A stretch of DNA of 64,000 nt, from NCBI GenBank assembly GCA_946699065.1, contig CAMPDV010000092.1:372001-436000 (forward strand), in the 5' to 3' direction. The stretch comes from Loxodes magnus. Taxonomy: Eukaryota > Ciliophora > Karyorelictea > Loxodida > Loxodidae. A program made the translations under genes and the position numbers. The notes under the pieces were generated by a model. That model did not search any database, was not told where the DNA came from, and saw only the letters and a program-made list of their open reading frames with translations. Positions 36,211 through 48,534 of the stretch are shown one piece after another (the first letter of the stretch is position 1; each line of letters starts with the position of its first letter).

Positions 36211-39200
36211 TCAGACAATTGTATAGGTTATCAAAAATGAAGGATAAGCTCTTCCGTTCTCGTATATGATGTACATTCCGTTGCCATCTGTTATAGAATC
36301 ATATCTTTTCTTGAAATTTTAGTATTTCTAATTTTAAGGTGGATGTTTGCATTTTTTTTTAGGTAGTTAGATTACTTCTCCAACTAAAACATCGCAAAAG
36401 AACATTTATTTTTAGCCATTTTCTTAATAAGCATAATTTTTATAAGAGTAATTTGCATCTCTTGCAAAATAAATACCTTTTCCAAAAAATCCATCGCTAG
36501 CATATTTAAGATCTAATCCAATATCACTTGAACTTATTTCTTGCGGTTTTGTTTTACTTGTACCATGAAACAACTATAAAACTTTTGTCTTATATCCATA
36601 AAATTCATTCATAAGTTTCTCTTCACTCTTAAATTTCCTATACAAAACTAAATTCTGCAACACTGTTATTTTTATTACTTATGCGTTTTTGACTGTTTCG
36701 TTCATTCTACCTACTATTTCCTAATATTGTTATAAGTTAGGTTGTAAATCAAATTCATAATAAACATCTTATTAGTTCATTTATCAGTAGGTAGGAAAAG
36801 TAATAGTTGTCTAGGATTTTAGAATCTATGCATTATTTTAATTTATTCTTTTATAAGCACTTTAAACTTTCTCTCTTGAACCTTAAATTAAATGTCCACT
36901 TTCATTAAAAGTAAGAAAAACTCCCTCTTGCTCTACTATCTTGAAGGTTTCTTACAAATCTTGCACGAAAATTAATTATTCATTAAAATACTATGATATG
37001 AAGTTATAACAATGAGTCACATTTTAGTTAAAACCACTAAAAGTTATCACTCCAACAGGGTAAGGATACATTGCTCTGAGAATCTATCTTTATATGTTTG
37101 TCTTAATGTTCTTTTGCTTCATTTGCTAAAAATCTATTTCGTATATTTTCTTATTTATAGCTATTTGGTATTGAATCTCCTAAGCCAAGAATGCTTAATC
37201 AATTAACTTGTTTGAACTTTCATCGAATTATTTATATCCGTCAAAAGCTTTCCAAGCAAATTGATAGATTATGTTTTTATTTTATTAAATTGGTTTAAAG
37301 ATTCTTTATATTGCTCTTGGAAATCCAGTTTAACAATTTTTCTAAATCATCTAACTGAAATCCAATTAGTATTTAACTGGCCTTCCCTTTACTTAAATGA
37401 ATATTTCATGTTTAGAGTATTTTTTAGTTTAATATAAAAATTCTGCTTTAATTGAAATATTAAAGTCATAAGAAACCCATTTATTTTCATCATACCACTG
37501 CCATGCTACTTATTACTACTCTTTTTTTTCAACTCTTTTTATATCTCTCAAAAAATTAGTATTTGTGTTTTTCTGTTTCATAGTGGTAAAATCTATTTCA
37601 TACTATATAATTATCTATTTCTTATTTGATTTGATTTATAACTTTAATATTTAATCTTTTTAAGTTTTATAAGCATTTTCTATTTATGTCTGGGCATTTT
37701 TTTCATAGCTAACTCCCAAATTTCCTCTATCTATTCATTATCAATCATAGAATATGTTAAAATATTTATTTTGCCTTTTTATTTCTCTCTCATGCTAGTT
37801 GCTAATATTTTTCTGCTTCAAGTTTAAAAAATCTATTTCGTAGGTATTTTATTCTTTTTGCTTATTTTATATGTTTACTTAAATACATGATAAAGGATTA
37901 TTTTTATAAGCTTTCACTATAGTTTGATTTATATCCTCATTATACTCAACCCATTTATTCTGAAATTCCTACCAATTTCATATCTCTAATTCAAAAATAT
38001 TTAGTGTTTCTTAGGCTTTTTACAGAACTTATAATCTTCGGATTTTCCTTTCAAACTTAGTTTTTATGTTGATTTATTTCATGCAAATGAAATTTATAAA
38101 ATAGTTTTATTATTATTAAGAGTTATTTTGCAACTAGATTGTTAATTACTAATTTTGATTAAAAGTATAAGCTGCTTCTATTTGAGTTTAAATTTGTTAA
38201 TTATATTCTTTTCAATCTATTTCGTCTTACCATTCTCAAATTATTTTTACTAATTATCAAGATTATTTGCTATTTTCTTATTCTGTTATTTACTAGTTTT
38301 GCTAGCTGTATGGAGTAGATAGGTATTGAACACCTTATGAATTGCATATTTATTAGATCTTTAACTTAACATCTTCCTTTTGTAAATACTAAAACAACGA
38401 TAAAGAATAAATTTCTACTTTCCTTTTTTCTGTTTAAATCTGTTAAGTTATCTAATTTAGCTACTGAACAAAGCTATCAAAAATCAACTAACTTCAAGTT
38501 TCTACTTTTATTTATATCTATTGATAACTTTATTTTGAATCTACTTATGTACCTTAAAATTTTGTTAGCAAGGTTTCAAATTAATTATTTAGACCTAGAT
38601 TACTTTTTATTTAGTTATATATTGATTTTTATATATCTGTCGTATAAAATTTAACTACTTCATACTAGCTTTAAATTTTTTCTTTTGCATTTTTTACGTT
38701 TATATACTCTCCTACTATCACTAAATTTTAATCTTTTATGTTTAATCCACAACCTTTAAAATCTTGTATTATTAAGTTGTAGTTTTAATTCTAACTGAGG
38801 TATTTTTACTAGAATGCTTAAAAGGATTAAGGACTCATTTTTACCTATTCTTCTTTTAAGCTCATTTTGAACTATTTAAAATTATTAATAAAGTTAGTCA
38901 CAGTTAATTTATCGCCAATTAATTTTATTTTATTTTATTTAACCTTAATTTCGATACCCAAATTCATCTATTACTGTTCTTGCCATAATTTGCAAACAGG
39001 GTAAAGATGTTCTTCAAAATCTACATTTTTGCTATTTTTAAATTTTTTATCAAGGGTTTACTGCATCTATAAAAGGCATTATTTAATTTCTTCAATTTCT
39101 TCGGGTCTTGGAGTCATTACCTATGAATTTATTTATTAAAATGGATTCGCCGATATAATTATTGGACCTTAGTGATTATTTAAGTTTTAAGCGAGACTTT

Positions 39201-39573
39201 ATTATTTCATTAGTTAATGCTTACTTTTTAATTTTTCTTTTTGACGAGAAGTTAGCTAGAATTCACTATCTTCAAGCAGGTTTATAAATTCATCAATACT
39301 TCTTTCAATAAAATCTTGCTTTTAAAGATATAATTCTGATATAATTTAAGTCAAACTCTCTTCTTGATCTAGCTCTTTTACTCAGCTTTTACTTTTCGTT
39401 TTCTACCAAACACTTAATAAATTCTAAGTCTAGCTTTCATTTAGTTTAGCTTTACTTGCTAGTTTTTAGACGTCCTGGTGGCTTATTTATACAAATTTAC
39501 TTTCTTAAACTACCTCTTCAATTTGAAATCTTAATTCTTCTAGGCCTGATAAAGAAATTCAGTCCTAATACAT
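36211..39573 (-). CDS. PARP-type ADP-ribosyltransferase with WWE domains, copy B
   Basis: 1120 aa from ATG 39573 to TGA 36211, with no frame break. The architecture is the same as copy A: SAM-like N-terminus (MYQDWISLSGLEELRFQIEE), coil and KH-like part, WWE repeats, and a catalytic domain with LFHGTS (His 1003) and GKGIYFA (Tyr about 1035). It is the most diverged of the three in the N-terminal fifth but nearly identical to copy A in a patch at 38,573-38,730 (A: 29,590-29,750) and nearly identical to copy C in another near 36,760-36,860. The terminal strand again lacks Glu. Its upstream neighbour region ends abruptly at the LINE insertion at 40.72 kb, so its promoter region may be shortened. 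Confidence 0.88.
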
Positions 39574-40721
39574 AGTAATTATAATGTTCAAGAGAGTACC
39601 AATTTAAATGAATTTCTATTGTAATTTTTTCCTAAAACTCGATGTTATAAACTTCTGCTATGTAATAAAACTTAACATCTTAGCTGTAAAATATATTAAA
39701 TCTTTATAAATAGAAATTAAAATCTGAACAGCATCAATTTATACCAATTAAAAATGTTAAAGACTTTAATTAGGATTTAATTAATTATAGTCTCTGAAGA
39801 TAAATGACTTTAGGGATATTTAAATGAAAATAAGTAATATAGAAAAATAGAAAAGCATACTATAAACTAATAAATCCTAATCAATATTGTTTCTTATAAG
39901 ATACTAACATATACTACTATTTATTTAATATACCTTTATAATTCTAGTCCTTTTTAATTCTTATCTTCATGCTTCCAGGGTTTCAGCATCTCGTTTTTAC
40001 TTTATGCTTGTTTAAAAATTATAATCTTAAGTAATTTAAAGCAGACAATAAAAGTTGTATAATTGAGTAAGTAATCATAAAAAGGAGCTTCATATGTATG
40101 CTAATAAGAGGAATTTGCATGATATCTTTAAAGCTAATGAGCAATATATATGATCTAAAGGCTTTAGATATTCCAATATAAATAATATCATTTTTAATTC
40201 CTCTCTTTATTTACTCATTTAGAATTAAATGAGAATTTTTTAAATAATAATAAGACTCTTAGTTATAAAAGCAAGATACAAATATATTTAAAAATTAAGC
40301 TTTTAAATTAATAAAATTAAAGATGAATAAAAATAATTAGAAACTTTAGTACTTAGTTAAGATCCTAGTAGTCTTAGTATTTAAGAGGTTTTAGCTAAAT
40401 GAATATTTAATAAATAAACATTTTTAATTCTTTGCTAGCTTGTAAAGAATCTTATCCAACTAACGTTTTAGAAAAAATTATTATTATAGAAAGGCTTATT
40501 TTATGCATTATTTTGAAATATAATCTCTGTTCTTTTAAATAGAAACTAATTATATTATTTATAATATAAATCACTCAAATAATAAAGAAAAAATGAAGAT
40601 AGTAAATATAATAATTGCACCAAGTAAAGATAAAATTATTAGGATATAAAAAAAGATCCGTTATATATTCTACAAAAGTATAAAAAGCGTGACTAAGAAT
40701 TTAATTATTATTTTCTAAAAT
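39574..40721. other. Upstream flank of PARP copy B, cut by the LINE
   Basis: Read on the minus strand, this AT-rich DNA has weak similarity to the region upstream of copies A and C, including a short SHAFY stretch near 40,690. The similarity stops where the LINE tail begins. Whether it encodes anything is unclear. Confidence 0.35.
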
Positions 40722-40746
40722 TAATAAATAAATAAATTTTATTATA

Positions 40747-40777
40747 GAGCGCATAGCACCTCGTTGGTGCGCAGCTC
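40747..40777 (-). repeat. LINE 3' terminal hairpin
   Basis: 31 nt, outer arm GAGC/GCTC, inner arm GCACC/GGTGC, loop TCGTT. It sits between the TGA of ORF2 and the TTTA-type tail. Stringent LINEs recognise such stem-loops for priming (known for eel UnaL2-like elements). Confidence 0.7.
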
Positions 40778-40790
40778 TTTAATAAATATT

Positions 40791-43700
40791 TCAATACATG
40801 TCTATTTCTTCAACTAAGCCTTCAGGTAATAGAAATTCTTCTCTTATTAGTTCCATATCTTCATCATTTTCTTCTTCATTATCTCTTGTTCTTCTGTCTT
40901 CTATCTATCTACGTTTTATTGATTCTTTGTTACAAGCGTCCATTATTTTTTCTTACATACTTTACTAATTTTCGTTTCTAATTCTTTTCTTCTTAATCAA
41001 ACTTTTATAAACTCATAAAAATTATCCTTTTCCTGCTCTATAATATTTTCCTATTTCTTTTTTTCATTCAATTTTCTTTTCTAAGTATCCTTTTTTTCTT
41101 TTTTCTAATATGTTTTTGATATAATCTTTTATTATCAAGTCAGTTTTAGCTCTTTTTTACTCTTCTTAGTTTCTAATGAATTTTTCGAATTTTGCCGAAC
41201 CTCATATTATATCAAATAGTTCCATTCCTTGTCTCTCTACTCCTATTGTTCTTAACTTTCAAATACATATTTATCTACTTTCTTTGTATTCTGAGCATTT
41301 TTCTATGATATGCCTTTCGTTTTCTCTTGCATCATTACAGAAAGGGTATTTGCTTGTCACAACTAGGTGTCTTTCTTTTAAACAATCCTGGCTCTCATTA
41401 CATCTCGTTCTTATTCTAAATATGTAGCATATTTCTTCTTTTCTATTTTTATTATATCTCAGGTAGTTGGGTGGTCCTACTACATATTCATCAAATTATG
41501 TTTTTCTATACTGTAGAGTTGCTACCATTTACTCCATTCTTTCTCTATCTTCTACGTATACTCTATGTTCTCAAATTGCACGATTAATGTTTTTTCTTCC
41601 CTTTTTGGTTATTATTACCATCATCTATAAATATATCTTTGTTTTCAATTTTTAATTCTAATTTTATTGTCGTGCAGTATTGTTCAAAAATAAAGTTCTC
41701 TTCTTTACTTAGGTCGAACATTAATCCATCTACTGTTTTTTCTTAGTTACCTATTAGTCTGCCTCTTAATCTCAGCGTTTTCTGCCATAGGTAATGTTTT
41801 TATTTCTATAAACTGTAACTCGTGTTCTAGAATCTCATTTTACACTTAGAAAGGGGCTTCTATGATTGTTCGTAAAGATCTTCTCTACATTATTTCTAAT
41901 TGCTCTATCACTTATTTTCCTACAAATTATTCACAATATAGGATAACTTCTGTTCCATAGCTGAATACTGAGCTTACGAACATTTTTATCATTATTCCTG
42001 CATTATATGGTGTTAATCCCTTATTCATTGTTATTTTACCCAGTATTCATGTTTACATCTTTTATACTGCTTCTAATCTGTTCTCCATGTGTTTTTCAAA
42101 GCTGATGGTCTCTTCTATTATATGCCCTAGGTACTAAAAGGACGTTACTCTTTCGATTCTTAAATTTCCCACCTCAATAGTATTGCCTATATTTTCTCAG
42201 TTTCTATTTTCTACTGCTTTTCATATCATTCATTTTGTTTTATCTGCAATTTCCAATTTGTATTTTTCTGCCCATGAGGTTAAATTTTTGATTACTTCCT
42301 CCAATTATTCTCATTCACTTATTAAGGCTAGGTCATCTGCATATGCAAAACATCCTGCATATATTTATTGTGTTCATCCCTCTTAGTTTTTAAAGTCTAT
42401 CGTAATTCCTAGCTTTTAATCTTCCAAACTATGGAGAAGTCTTGCTATTATTAAGTTAAATAGTCTTGGCGACGTTATGCTTCCCTATTTTAGCCCTTTA
42501 TTTGTCGCGAATGATTTTGCTATTTATTCATTGATTTTAAGTTTAATTTCTTCTTCACAGTAGAAGTTTGCTAGGAGTTTAATTATCTATTCTGGTACTT
42601 TTAGATCGTTTAGGTTTTATCATATATCTTTTCTTTGCACCGAGTCTTACGCTTTCTTAATATCAACAAATATTACGAAAACATCTTTTTTGTTCCGTAT
42701 TGATCATTCCTATACTGTTCTTAGGTTGAAAATTTATAGTGAGCATGATTTTCCTTTTTTAAAGCCATATTAATATTCGCTTTCATCATTATGCAGATAT
42801 CCTTATAGTTGCTAGAAAATTCATGCATCTACTTTTTTTAAAGCATGATTCAGTAAAGAGATTGGTCTATAATTCATCGGGTTCATCTGTCCTCCTTTTT
42901 TGTATATTAATATTATGTATTATTATTTTATCTCTTAAGGTATTGCTCCCTCTTAAATCATCTTAACTATCATTTTACATGTTACTTCTGTTAGTTTTTT
43001 CCCACCTGCTAATATTGTGCCTACTTGTATTTCATCAGGTCCTGCTGCTTTTCATTTCGCCAATTAGTTGATGATTTCTCAAATTTCATATTCGTTTACC
43101 ACTATTTATCTCTTGTTTAAGAATTTAGTTGGTAGCATATTATCACCATCTTCATACAGTTTCTACCATTCATCCCTGAAAGTATTAACATCTTCTTTTA
43201 ATAAGGGTACTCATTAATTATTTTTTCTATTAAGTAAGCTTTTTAGTTTCTTCCACATATCTGTTAGACTTCCTTTATTTACATTGTCCATAAATAGGTT
43301 TAGTTAGTTTCTTTTATCTTTTTTTCTTGATTAAATGTATTCTTATCTTACTCTTTGGTATTCTCTTTGATTCTCAATTTATTGATTTTCATTTATTTGT
43401 TCTCTGTTCTTTACCCTTTATTTTAATTGTTTGCTGCATTTTCTAAAGATTTTATTACACTATTTTGTTGTTTCTGAATATTTATATATCTTAGAGTTTT
43501 ATGTTTTGAATTTTCCACATACTATTTAAACTCCTTCTTATATCTTTTTCTTTCATCATTTATAAGTCTATGTGCCGTTTAGGTTATCAATTTCTTCTTC
43601 TTAAAGATTTTCTTGTATAAATCTTTCAAATTTTTCTTATATCTCTTTTTTCTTTAATAGTAGGTAGTTTATTTTTGCTATCTTTTATGGCTTTCTTACT

Positions 43701-44320
43701 TCTTTACCCATCTTTACCTATATAATACCAGGCCTATGGTCACCTATTACGTATGAGTAATAAAAATCCCTCTTTAACACCTTTTCTCTTATACTCTCTT
43801 CGATTAAAAAGTAATCTATTTTATACTCATTGTTTTAGTGAATAAAGGTACCTATTTCAGTTGGGTCTAGGCATATTAAATTATTCTGTTCCATAAACTG
43901 TGTCATTCTCTTTCCTGCTGAGTTTGTTTTCTTTGGCAGTCATTTTTCTATGTGCGCATTTCAGTCTCCTATTATCATTATATTAAGTCCTTTTTCTATT
44001 GCTTATAGTTTAAATTCATTCACTAAATTATAGAAAGGCTCATACTGTTCGTTGTTATTTGTAACAGGAGCGTAGACATTTATTACTGCTAATTATTTCA
44101 TTATTTCTATTGCCATTACTCTCACTCCTCCAAAGAGCGTCATTTAGTTTACTTCATTCTATATCTCTCTGATCTCCTTACATAAGTCGTTTCTAATATA
44201 GAATGCTACTCCTTTTCCTTTTTTGATCCCACATTTATTAAGTTTTTATATCCTGCTATATTACACATATCTTTTTAGTCTTCAATCTAAATCTCTTATA
44301 TTGCCATTATGTGGATATTT
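40791..44320 (-). pseudogene. LINE ORF2: APE endonuclease + reverse transcriptase
   Basis: Endonuclease motifs in order are IMAIQE, GVAFYIRND, INVYAP, GDWNAH (43952-43969; TGA as Trp), IDYFLIEE and GDHRPG. Reverse transcriptase motifs in order are AAGPDEIQ, NYRPISLLN, FVDIKKA, GLKQGS, FAYADDLAL (YADD at 42332-42343) and YLGHIIEE. A Cys/His cluster (FCNDARENERHIIEKC) precedes the C-terminal GLVEEIDMY and TGA 40791. It nicks DNA and copies its RNA at the nick. The frame is open from 44218 through the reverse transcriptase, but slips occur at A6 runs 44318-44323 and 44219-44224 and again between about 41.8 and 41.59 kb. It is therefore either slightly decayed, affected by homopolymer errors in the assembly, or read by frameshifting. 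Confidence 0.8.
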
Positions 44321-44321
44321 T

Positions 44322-46220
44322 TTGAGTCATGAATTTGGCTAGTGCCTCTTTTGCACTTCTTACTCCCCTAACATTTGCTGTCCCTATTTTTATGACTTAT
44401 TCTTAATCTTTTTTTACACCCATTCCCTCTACTTCCTCTTCACCTTATTCTTCTTTTTATTCATCTTCCTTCTCCACCTTTTCTTCTTCTTATCTATCAT
44501 TCTATGCTTCCATATTATTTTCCTTATTAGTTCTTTCCCCTTTTTTATCTTTTTCATCTTATTATCTACCTTTTCCTTCTTCTTATCTATTCTAATCTTC
44601 TTCTTTTTCTTTTTCCTTTTCCTATTAGTTGTAGTTGGATAATTGTTCATTTTTGTTTTTCGGTTTCTTAGCATAGTACATTCTAATTGAAGTTTTCTTC
44701 AATTTACTTCTTTCTTCTCACCATGCATCTTATTCTTTTTCTCCTTGAGTTTGTTTCTATTTCTTTTTGCTTTTTTTTTTTATTTACGTTTTCCTTGCAT
44801 ACTCCATTATACTATTTTGATTATTTCTTAGTTTTTCTGTTAGGGTTTAACATTTTTGCCATCACTTATCCTATCCTTTTCTCTATTTTGCTTTATGGTA
44901 TATCTTATTATTTAGTTGATTGTTTTCTATTTTATTTAATTATTTGAAAATTTCTCTATCCCTTTGTCTTACATATGTCCAATTCCATTTTGATGAAAAA
45001 TAATATTTATTTATTCTTTTAGCATAAAAAACTTTTTATTATTTAATTGTTTAGTTGTTTTAATTATTTTTCTATTCTCCTCATTTTATTTCCTTCTCTT
45101 CTTCCTTTGATTCCTCTATAATTATTTATTCTTCTTCTCCAATTATCCTCTTATTTGCTTGATTTGCTTCAAAGTCTGGTTTGTTTATTGTTAAAATAAC
45201 TTCTCCTTCAAGCATCTCTAATTCTCTTGCATGTAGCTTTTTCCTTTTTGCTGCTTCCACCCTTCTGCATTGCTGGTCTGTGTGCCCTTTCACTTTACAT
45301 AGGCAGCAGATAAAATTTACTGGGTGTTATATTCTCATTTTGTTTCCATTCAAATCTATTACTTCTTGTATCCTCTTTGCTTCGTCTACATCCTTTAAAT
45401 CTAGGTAGACTACACTGCTCCCTGTTAGGATTGTTGTGTTTGGATATGTATGCTATATCTCTCCTCTTGATTTCCCTTATTATCTTATTATTTTCATTAC
45501 TTCCTTCATATTTGAGTATTCGTTAATTATGAAGTAAATTGGGTAGTTATGAGAGTCAAAATATTCCAATTAGTTTCTAGCTTAGATAGGAATTCTAACT
45601 CCTTTGAATGTTCATTCCCTGAATTAAGTGAAATGTTAGTATCTTTCTTCATTGTTAAATACCAAGTATACAATTCCTTTTTATTTCACTATGAACTTCG
45701 CCACTGCTTGTCCGTAATCCTTCCATATTTGATTTCTAAACACTTGTATAACTTCTTAGTCTTTGGCCTTTTTCTCTACTAAATCAGTATTTTCCAAGTA
45801 ATGGTTAAAGTAAATTGTGGCCACCATTTCTGATAAATCATCATAGGCATTTTAGTAGACCCTTTACATTTATTCTTCAGGGACGTTGGCTGAAATGAGT
45901 TGTTCATTATTTTATTAAATTATTACTTAGGCTGTTTACTTTTTTTATCACATTCCTTTCTTATTTTGTGCTCCTCCTTTTAGTAAAGTCCGACCAATCA
46001 TGGGTATGATATTTTTTTTCTATTATTCGTTCTATTATTTCGTGTTCGTTCGGTCAGTTAGTTTGGTCCTGCGTAGTCTGAGGTCTTGCATTATTAGTCT
46101 GGTTTCCATGCATAATAAAGAAGATTGGAATAATTGAAGCAAAGACGTGGTAAAAGAAAGTGCTTCAGGTTTTCTCTCCTACTCTGACGAGGTGGTATAA
46201 AAACCCTTCTTGAAGTTATC
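44322..46220 (-). CDS. LINE N-terminal frame: RRM-like + CCHC zinc knuckle
   Basis: 633 codons open in one frame. It starts in the leader DNFKKGFYTTSSEQERKPE; the ATG present in Gag copies is ATT here, so the true start is uncertain. The central part (EMVATIYFNHYL ... IVYLVFNNEERY ... FKGVRIPI) has the alternating strands of an RRM-like RNA-binding fold, and VVYLDLKD follows. The zinc knuckle is CCLCKVKGHTDQQC. A long Lys/Glu/Gln-rich spacer then leads straight into the first endonuclease words (IGTANVRGVRSAKEAL) before the frame slips at 44318-44323. It probably binds the element RNA. It may be one polyprotein with ORF2. The plus-strand fragment at 12.1-13.3 kb is a relative. Confidence 0.7.
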
Positions 46221-46228
46221 AATTTTTT

Positions 46229-46902
46229 AATATATATATAATAATAAAATGCTCATATACAAAAATTTATATTTATTGCTTATATATTTACTAGTTAATT
46301 TTAAGTGATCTAGATTAAATTTATTTAGTCAAGCATGCTGGATTAATTATATTCAGAAATTGTCTTATAACTATTAAAAGTTATCTTTGCATCTGTATGC
46401 TTCAGTCTTTGATCTCGTAAGATAAATTTCTTTCTAATTAAATTGTATAACTTATATTTTATTTTTCTGAATAAAACATATCAAGTTGATTCTGTTTTCG
46501 TCTGGTCTATTATTTAAATGAATTGTTTTTTATAATAGTATATTTATCAAAATTTGTATAGATAAATTGTATATGGCTTTTTAGTTCTCTCTTATACATT
46601 CTATTATTTTTCTAAAGTTTAAAAGGAATATTTTATAAACTGAAATTTACTCTTTTGTAGCTATTTTAATATTTGAGTCATTGTTAATTTTCTCTTTCAT
46701 ATCATAAAGTAAGATACATTAGTTGTATATGCTTGCTAATTTTATAAGAATATTGAGAATAGAAAAATCTTAGTAAATTAGTCTCTTTGCGATAGTAATC
46801 ATTTAACATTAAGTTTGACTTTAAGCCTAAAAATATAAAATAAGTCTCTTCTTATAATATACATTAAACTTACTTATGAACTAGTTAAATAGATTTTTAA
46901 AA
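46229..46902. other. AT-rich spacer, no gene seen
   Basis: It separates the head of the minus-strand LINE from a plus-strand Gag family 2 element. No motif is seen. Confidence 0.4.
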
Positions 46903-47740
46903 ATGGAAAAAAAGCCGGAAATCTAAACCTTTAATTCTAACCTTAAAGATCAATCTTAAGTCTCAGTTAACTAACAAGAACCAAGAATTCAAAAAAGATA
47001 AACCTACTCCTGTTAAAGATTGGGAAATACAGAATTTCCTAGCAAAGTGAAAAAGCTTGAGAAACCCCACGAGCAAGACATTATTTAGCTTTATTCATTA
47101 ATTGAGAAAATGAGATGCTGAAGGCGGAAAACTTGAATCTTCGGCTTCTTTAGTAAGATAGAAAAAAGGAAGATCAAGACTTGGTAAGTAAATTTTAGTT
47201 TTAAATTGAAGCCTTAACTTCCTAATTTGAACTATTAGAAAAAACCTAGTAGCAAATCAATAGAAAATTAAAGAAGAAATTTGATTACCAATCAAAAAAA
47301 ACTAACCTCAAACAGATAAAATGGAAATTGAAAAAATGTAAAAAGAATTAAAAGTTTTAATTCAAACCCTTAATAAAACGTTGCTATTGTTGTCAAAAAG
47401 CAGGACATTTTTGGAGGTAATGTCCGAAGTGAAGAAGAGTGCTTGAGCTGCATTGTAAAGAATTTGGAACATCGAGGAGGCTATATTTTAACTACTTTAG
47501 AGATATTTACAGAAAGAGCTGATATTAGATTATTCAAGTGTGACTCTAATCAAAAAAGTTCTTGGTAATTAATAGTAACAGAATAAATAGCTTTAAAAGG
47601 ACAACAATGACCTTAGAATTTGTTTAGAGAAGCTGGAGAAAAATTACAAGAAGATGGAAGAACAATTCTATGAGCTTATTGAAGAGAAAGAAGAATTATC
47701 TCAGTTTGAAATTGATTCAGATGAAGACATGTACAGTTGA
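46903..47740 (+). pseudogene. Gag family 2 element, three frames
   Basis: ATG 46903 starts MEKKPEIQTFNSNLKDQ and a Q-rich N-terminus that stays protein-like up to SLIEKM. The coil EMLKAENLNLRLLQQDRKKE and a perfect zinc knuckle (CYCCQKAGHFWRQCPK) lie in a second frame that meets TGA right after the knuckle. A third frame begins with an ATG overlapping that TGA and gives VKKSAWAALQRIWNIEEAIF, a Q-rich stretch and FYELIEEKEELSQFEID, ending at TGA 47738. The overlapping stop/start is unusual and could mean two proteins. The older copy at 19.3 kb preserves the same third frame in part. It is called a pseudogene because the first switch has no explanation. Confidence 0.5.
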
Positions 47741-48534
47741 GTATTGAATATAAAAACTTTTATTGTCTTTAATTTGAGGAAACATTTCCTCTAATTAAAG
47801 ATGACCCTAACCCTTATAGTTAAAATTAATTAATGAACTAGTTAAATACTTAAAATCAGATATATGCTCAAGAAAAGATTCATTATAAATTTAATGAGAT
47901 TTAGTAATCTCAGTAAGATAAATAATTAAGCACTTTTATCTTTTATAAAGTAATTTAAATCTTAATCCATTAAAGTTTATACAAATTGAATTCATACCCA
48001 AAAATTTAAATACTAACTATATAATATCTATATCATAAAGTCATACATCCTTGGATATATTTGGAAAAGTTGCAGTCATGATTGCTTTTATTTAATATTT
48101 TTAACTATCAAATATAGAATTTCCTATATATTTGCATTTTAATGAGTATTTGTTCTATAAACTGTAGTTAAAGTTAAATTCTTTTTATAAGTAAAAAAAT
48201 TTAGTTCTAAATCTACTAGCTAAATTTAGTATATCGAATTAATTAAAAAACCATTTTCTATAAATTTAACTAAATCACTTGGTTTTTGTACTCATAAATA
48301 AAATATCAACTACGTATTAACAATAAAATAGTAGTCCTAACGAAGTAAATTAATTAGGTTTGAAGATATAAGCATTAATAGATATTATAATAGCATTTTA
48401 AAAGTAAATAGTTAAATAAAAGGAAGAAGTATAAATAATAAGCTATAAAGGTTTATTTTATAAAATGTATTCCTAGTTCATATGAGTAGAAGTATATTAG
48501 ATTAAGAAACAAAATAATACTTATATATAAAAAA
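47741..48534. other. AT-rich spacer with family 2 3' end
   Basis: The family 2 element ends near 47,835 with a GAGGAAA/TTTCCTC palindrome and GACCCTAACCCTT, matching the end of the 19.3-kb copy. The rest holds nothing recognisable. Confidence 0.45.

Larger units (their letters stand above)
40722..46228 (-). mobile_element. Near-complete LINE (APE-type non-LTR retrotransposon)
   Basis: A 5.5-kb element on the minus strand. Its 5' end at about 46,228 carries the conserved FKKGFYTTSS leader. An N-terminal frame with a zinc knuckle, an endonuclease, a reverse transcriptase and a C-terminal Cys/His region follow. It ends with a 31-nt hairpin (40747-40777) and a tail of ATTT/TTTA repeats. There are no long terminal repeats. 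Two or more apparent frame slips interrupt the second reading frame, so its activity is uncertain. A target-site duplication is not obvious by eye. Confidence 0.85.

Noticed and set aside
37012..37206. Plus-strand 64-codon ORF
   Set aside because: It is antisense to the well-supported PARP copy B coding frame.
44429..44674. Lys-rich ORF on the minus strand under the standard code
   Set aside because: It is the wrong frame of the LINE Lys/Glu/Gln-rich spacer; the endonuclease and knuckle anchor another frame.
46228..46903. Possible shared promoter between the head-to-head LINE and the family 2 element
   Set aside because: No conserved motif is visible in the spacer; proximity alone is not evidence.
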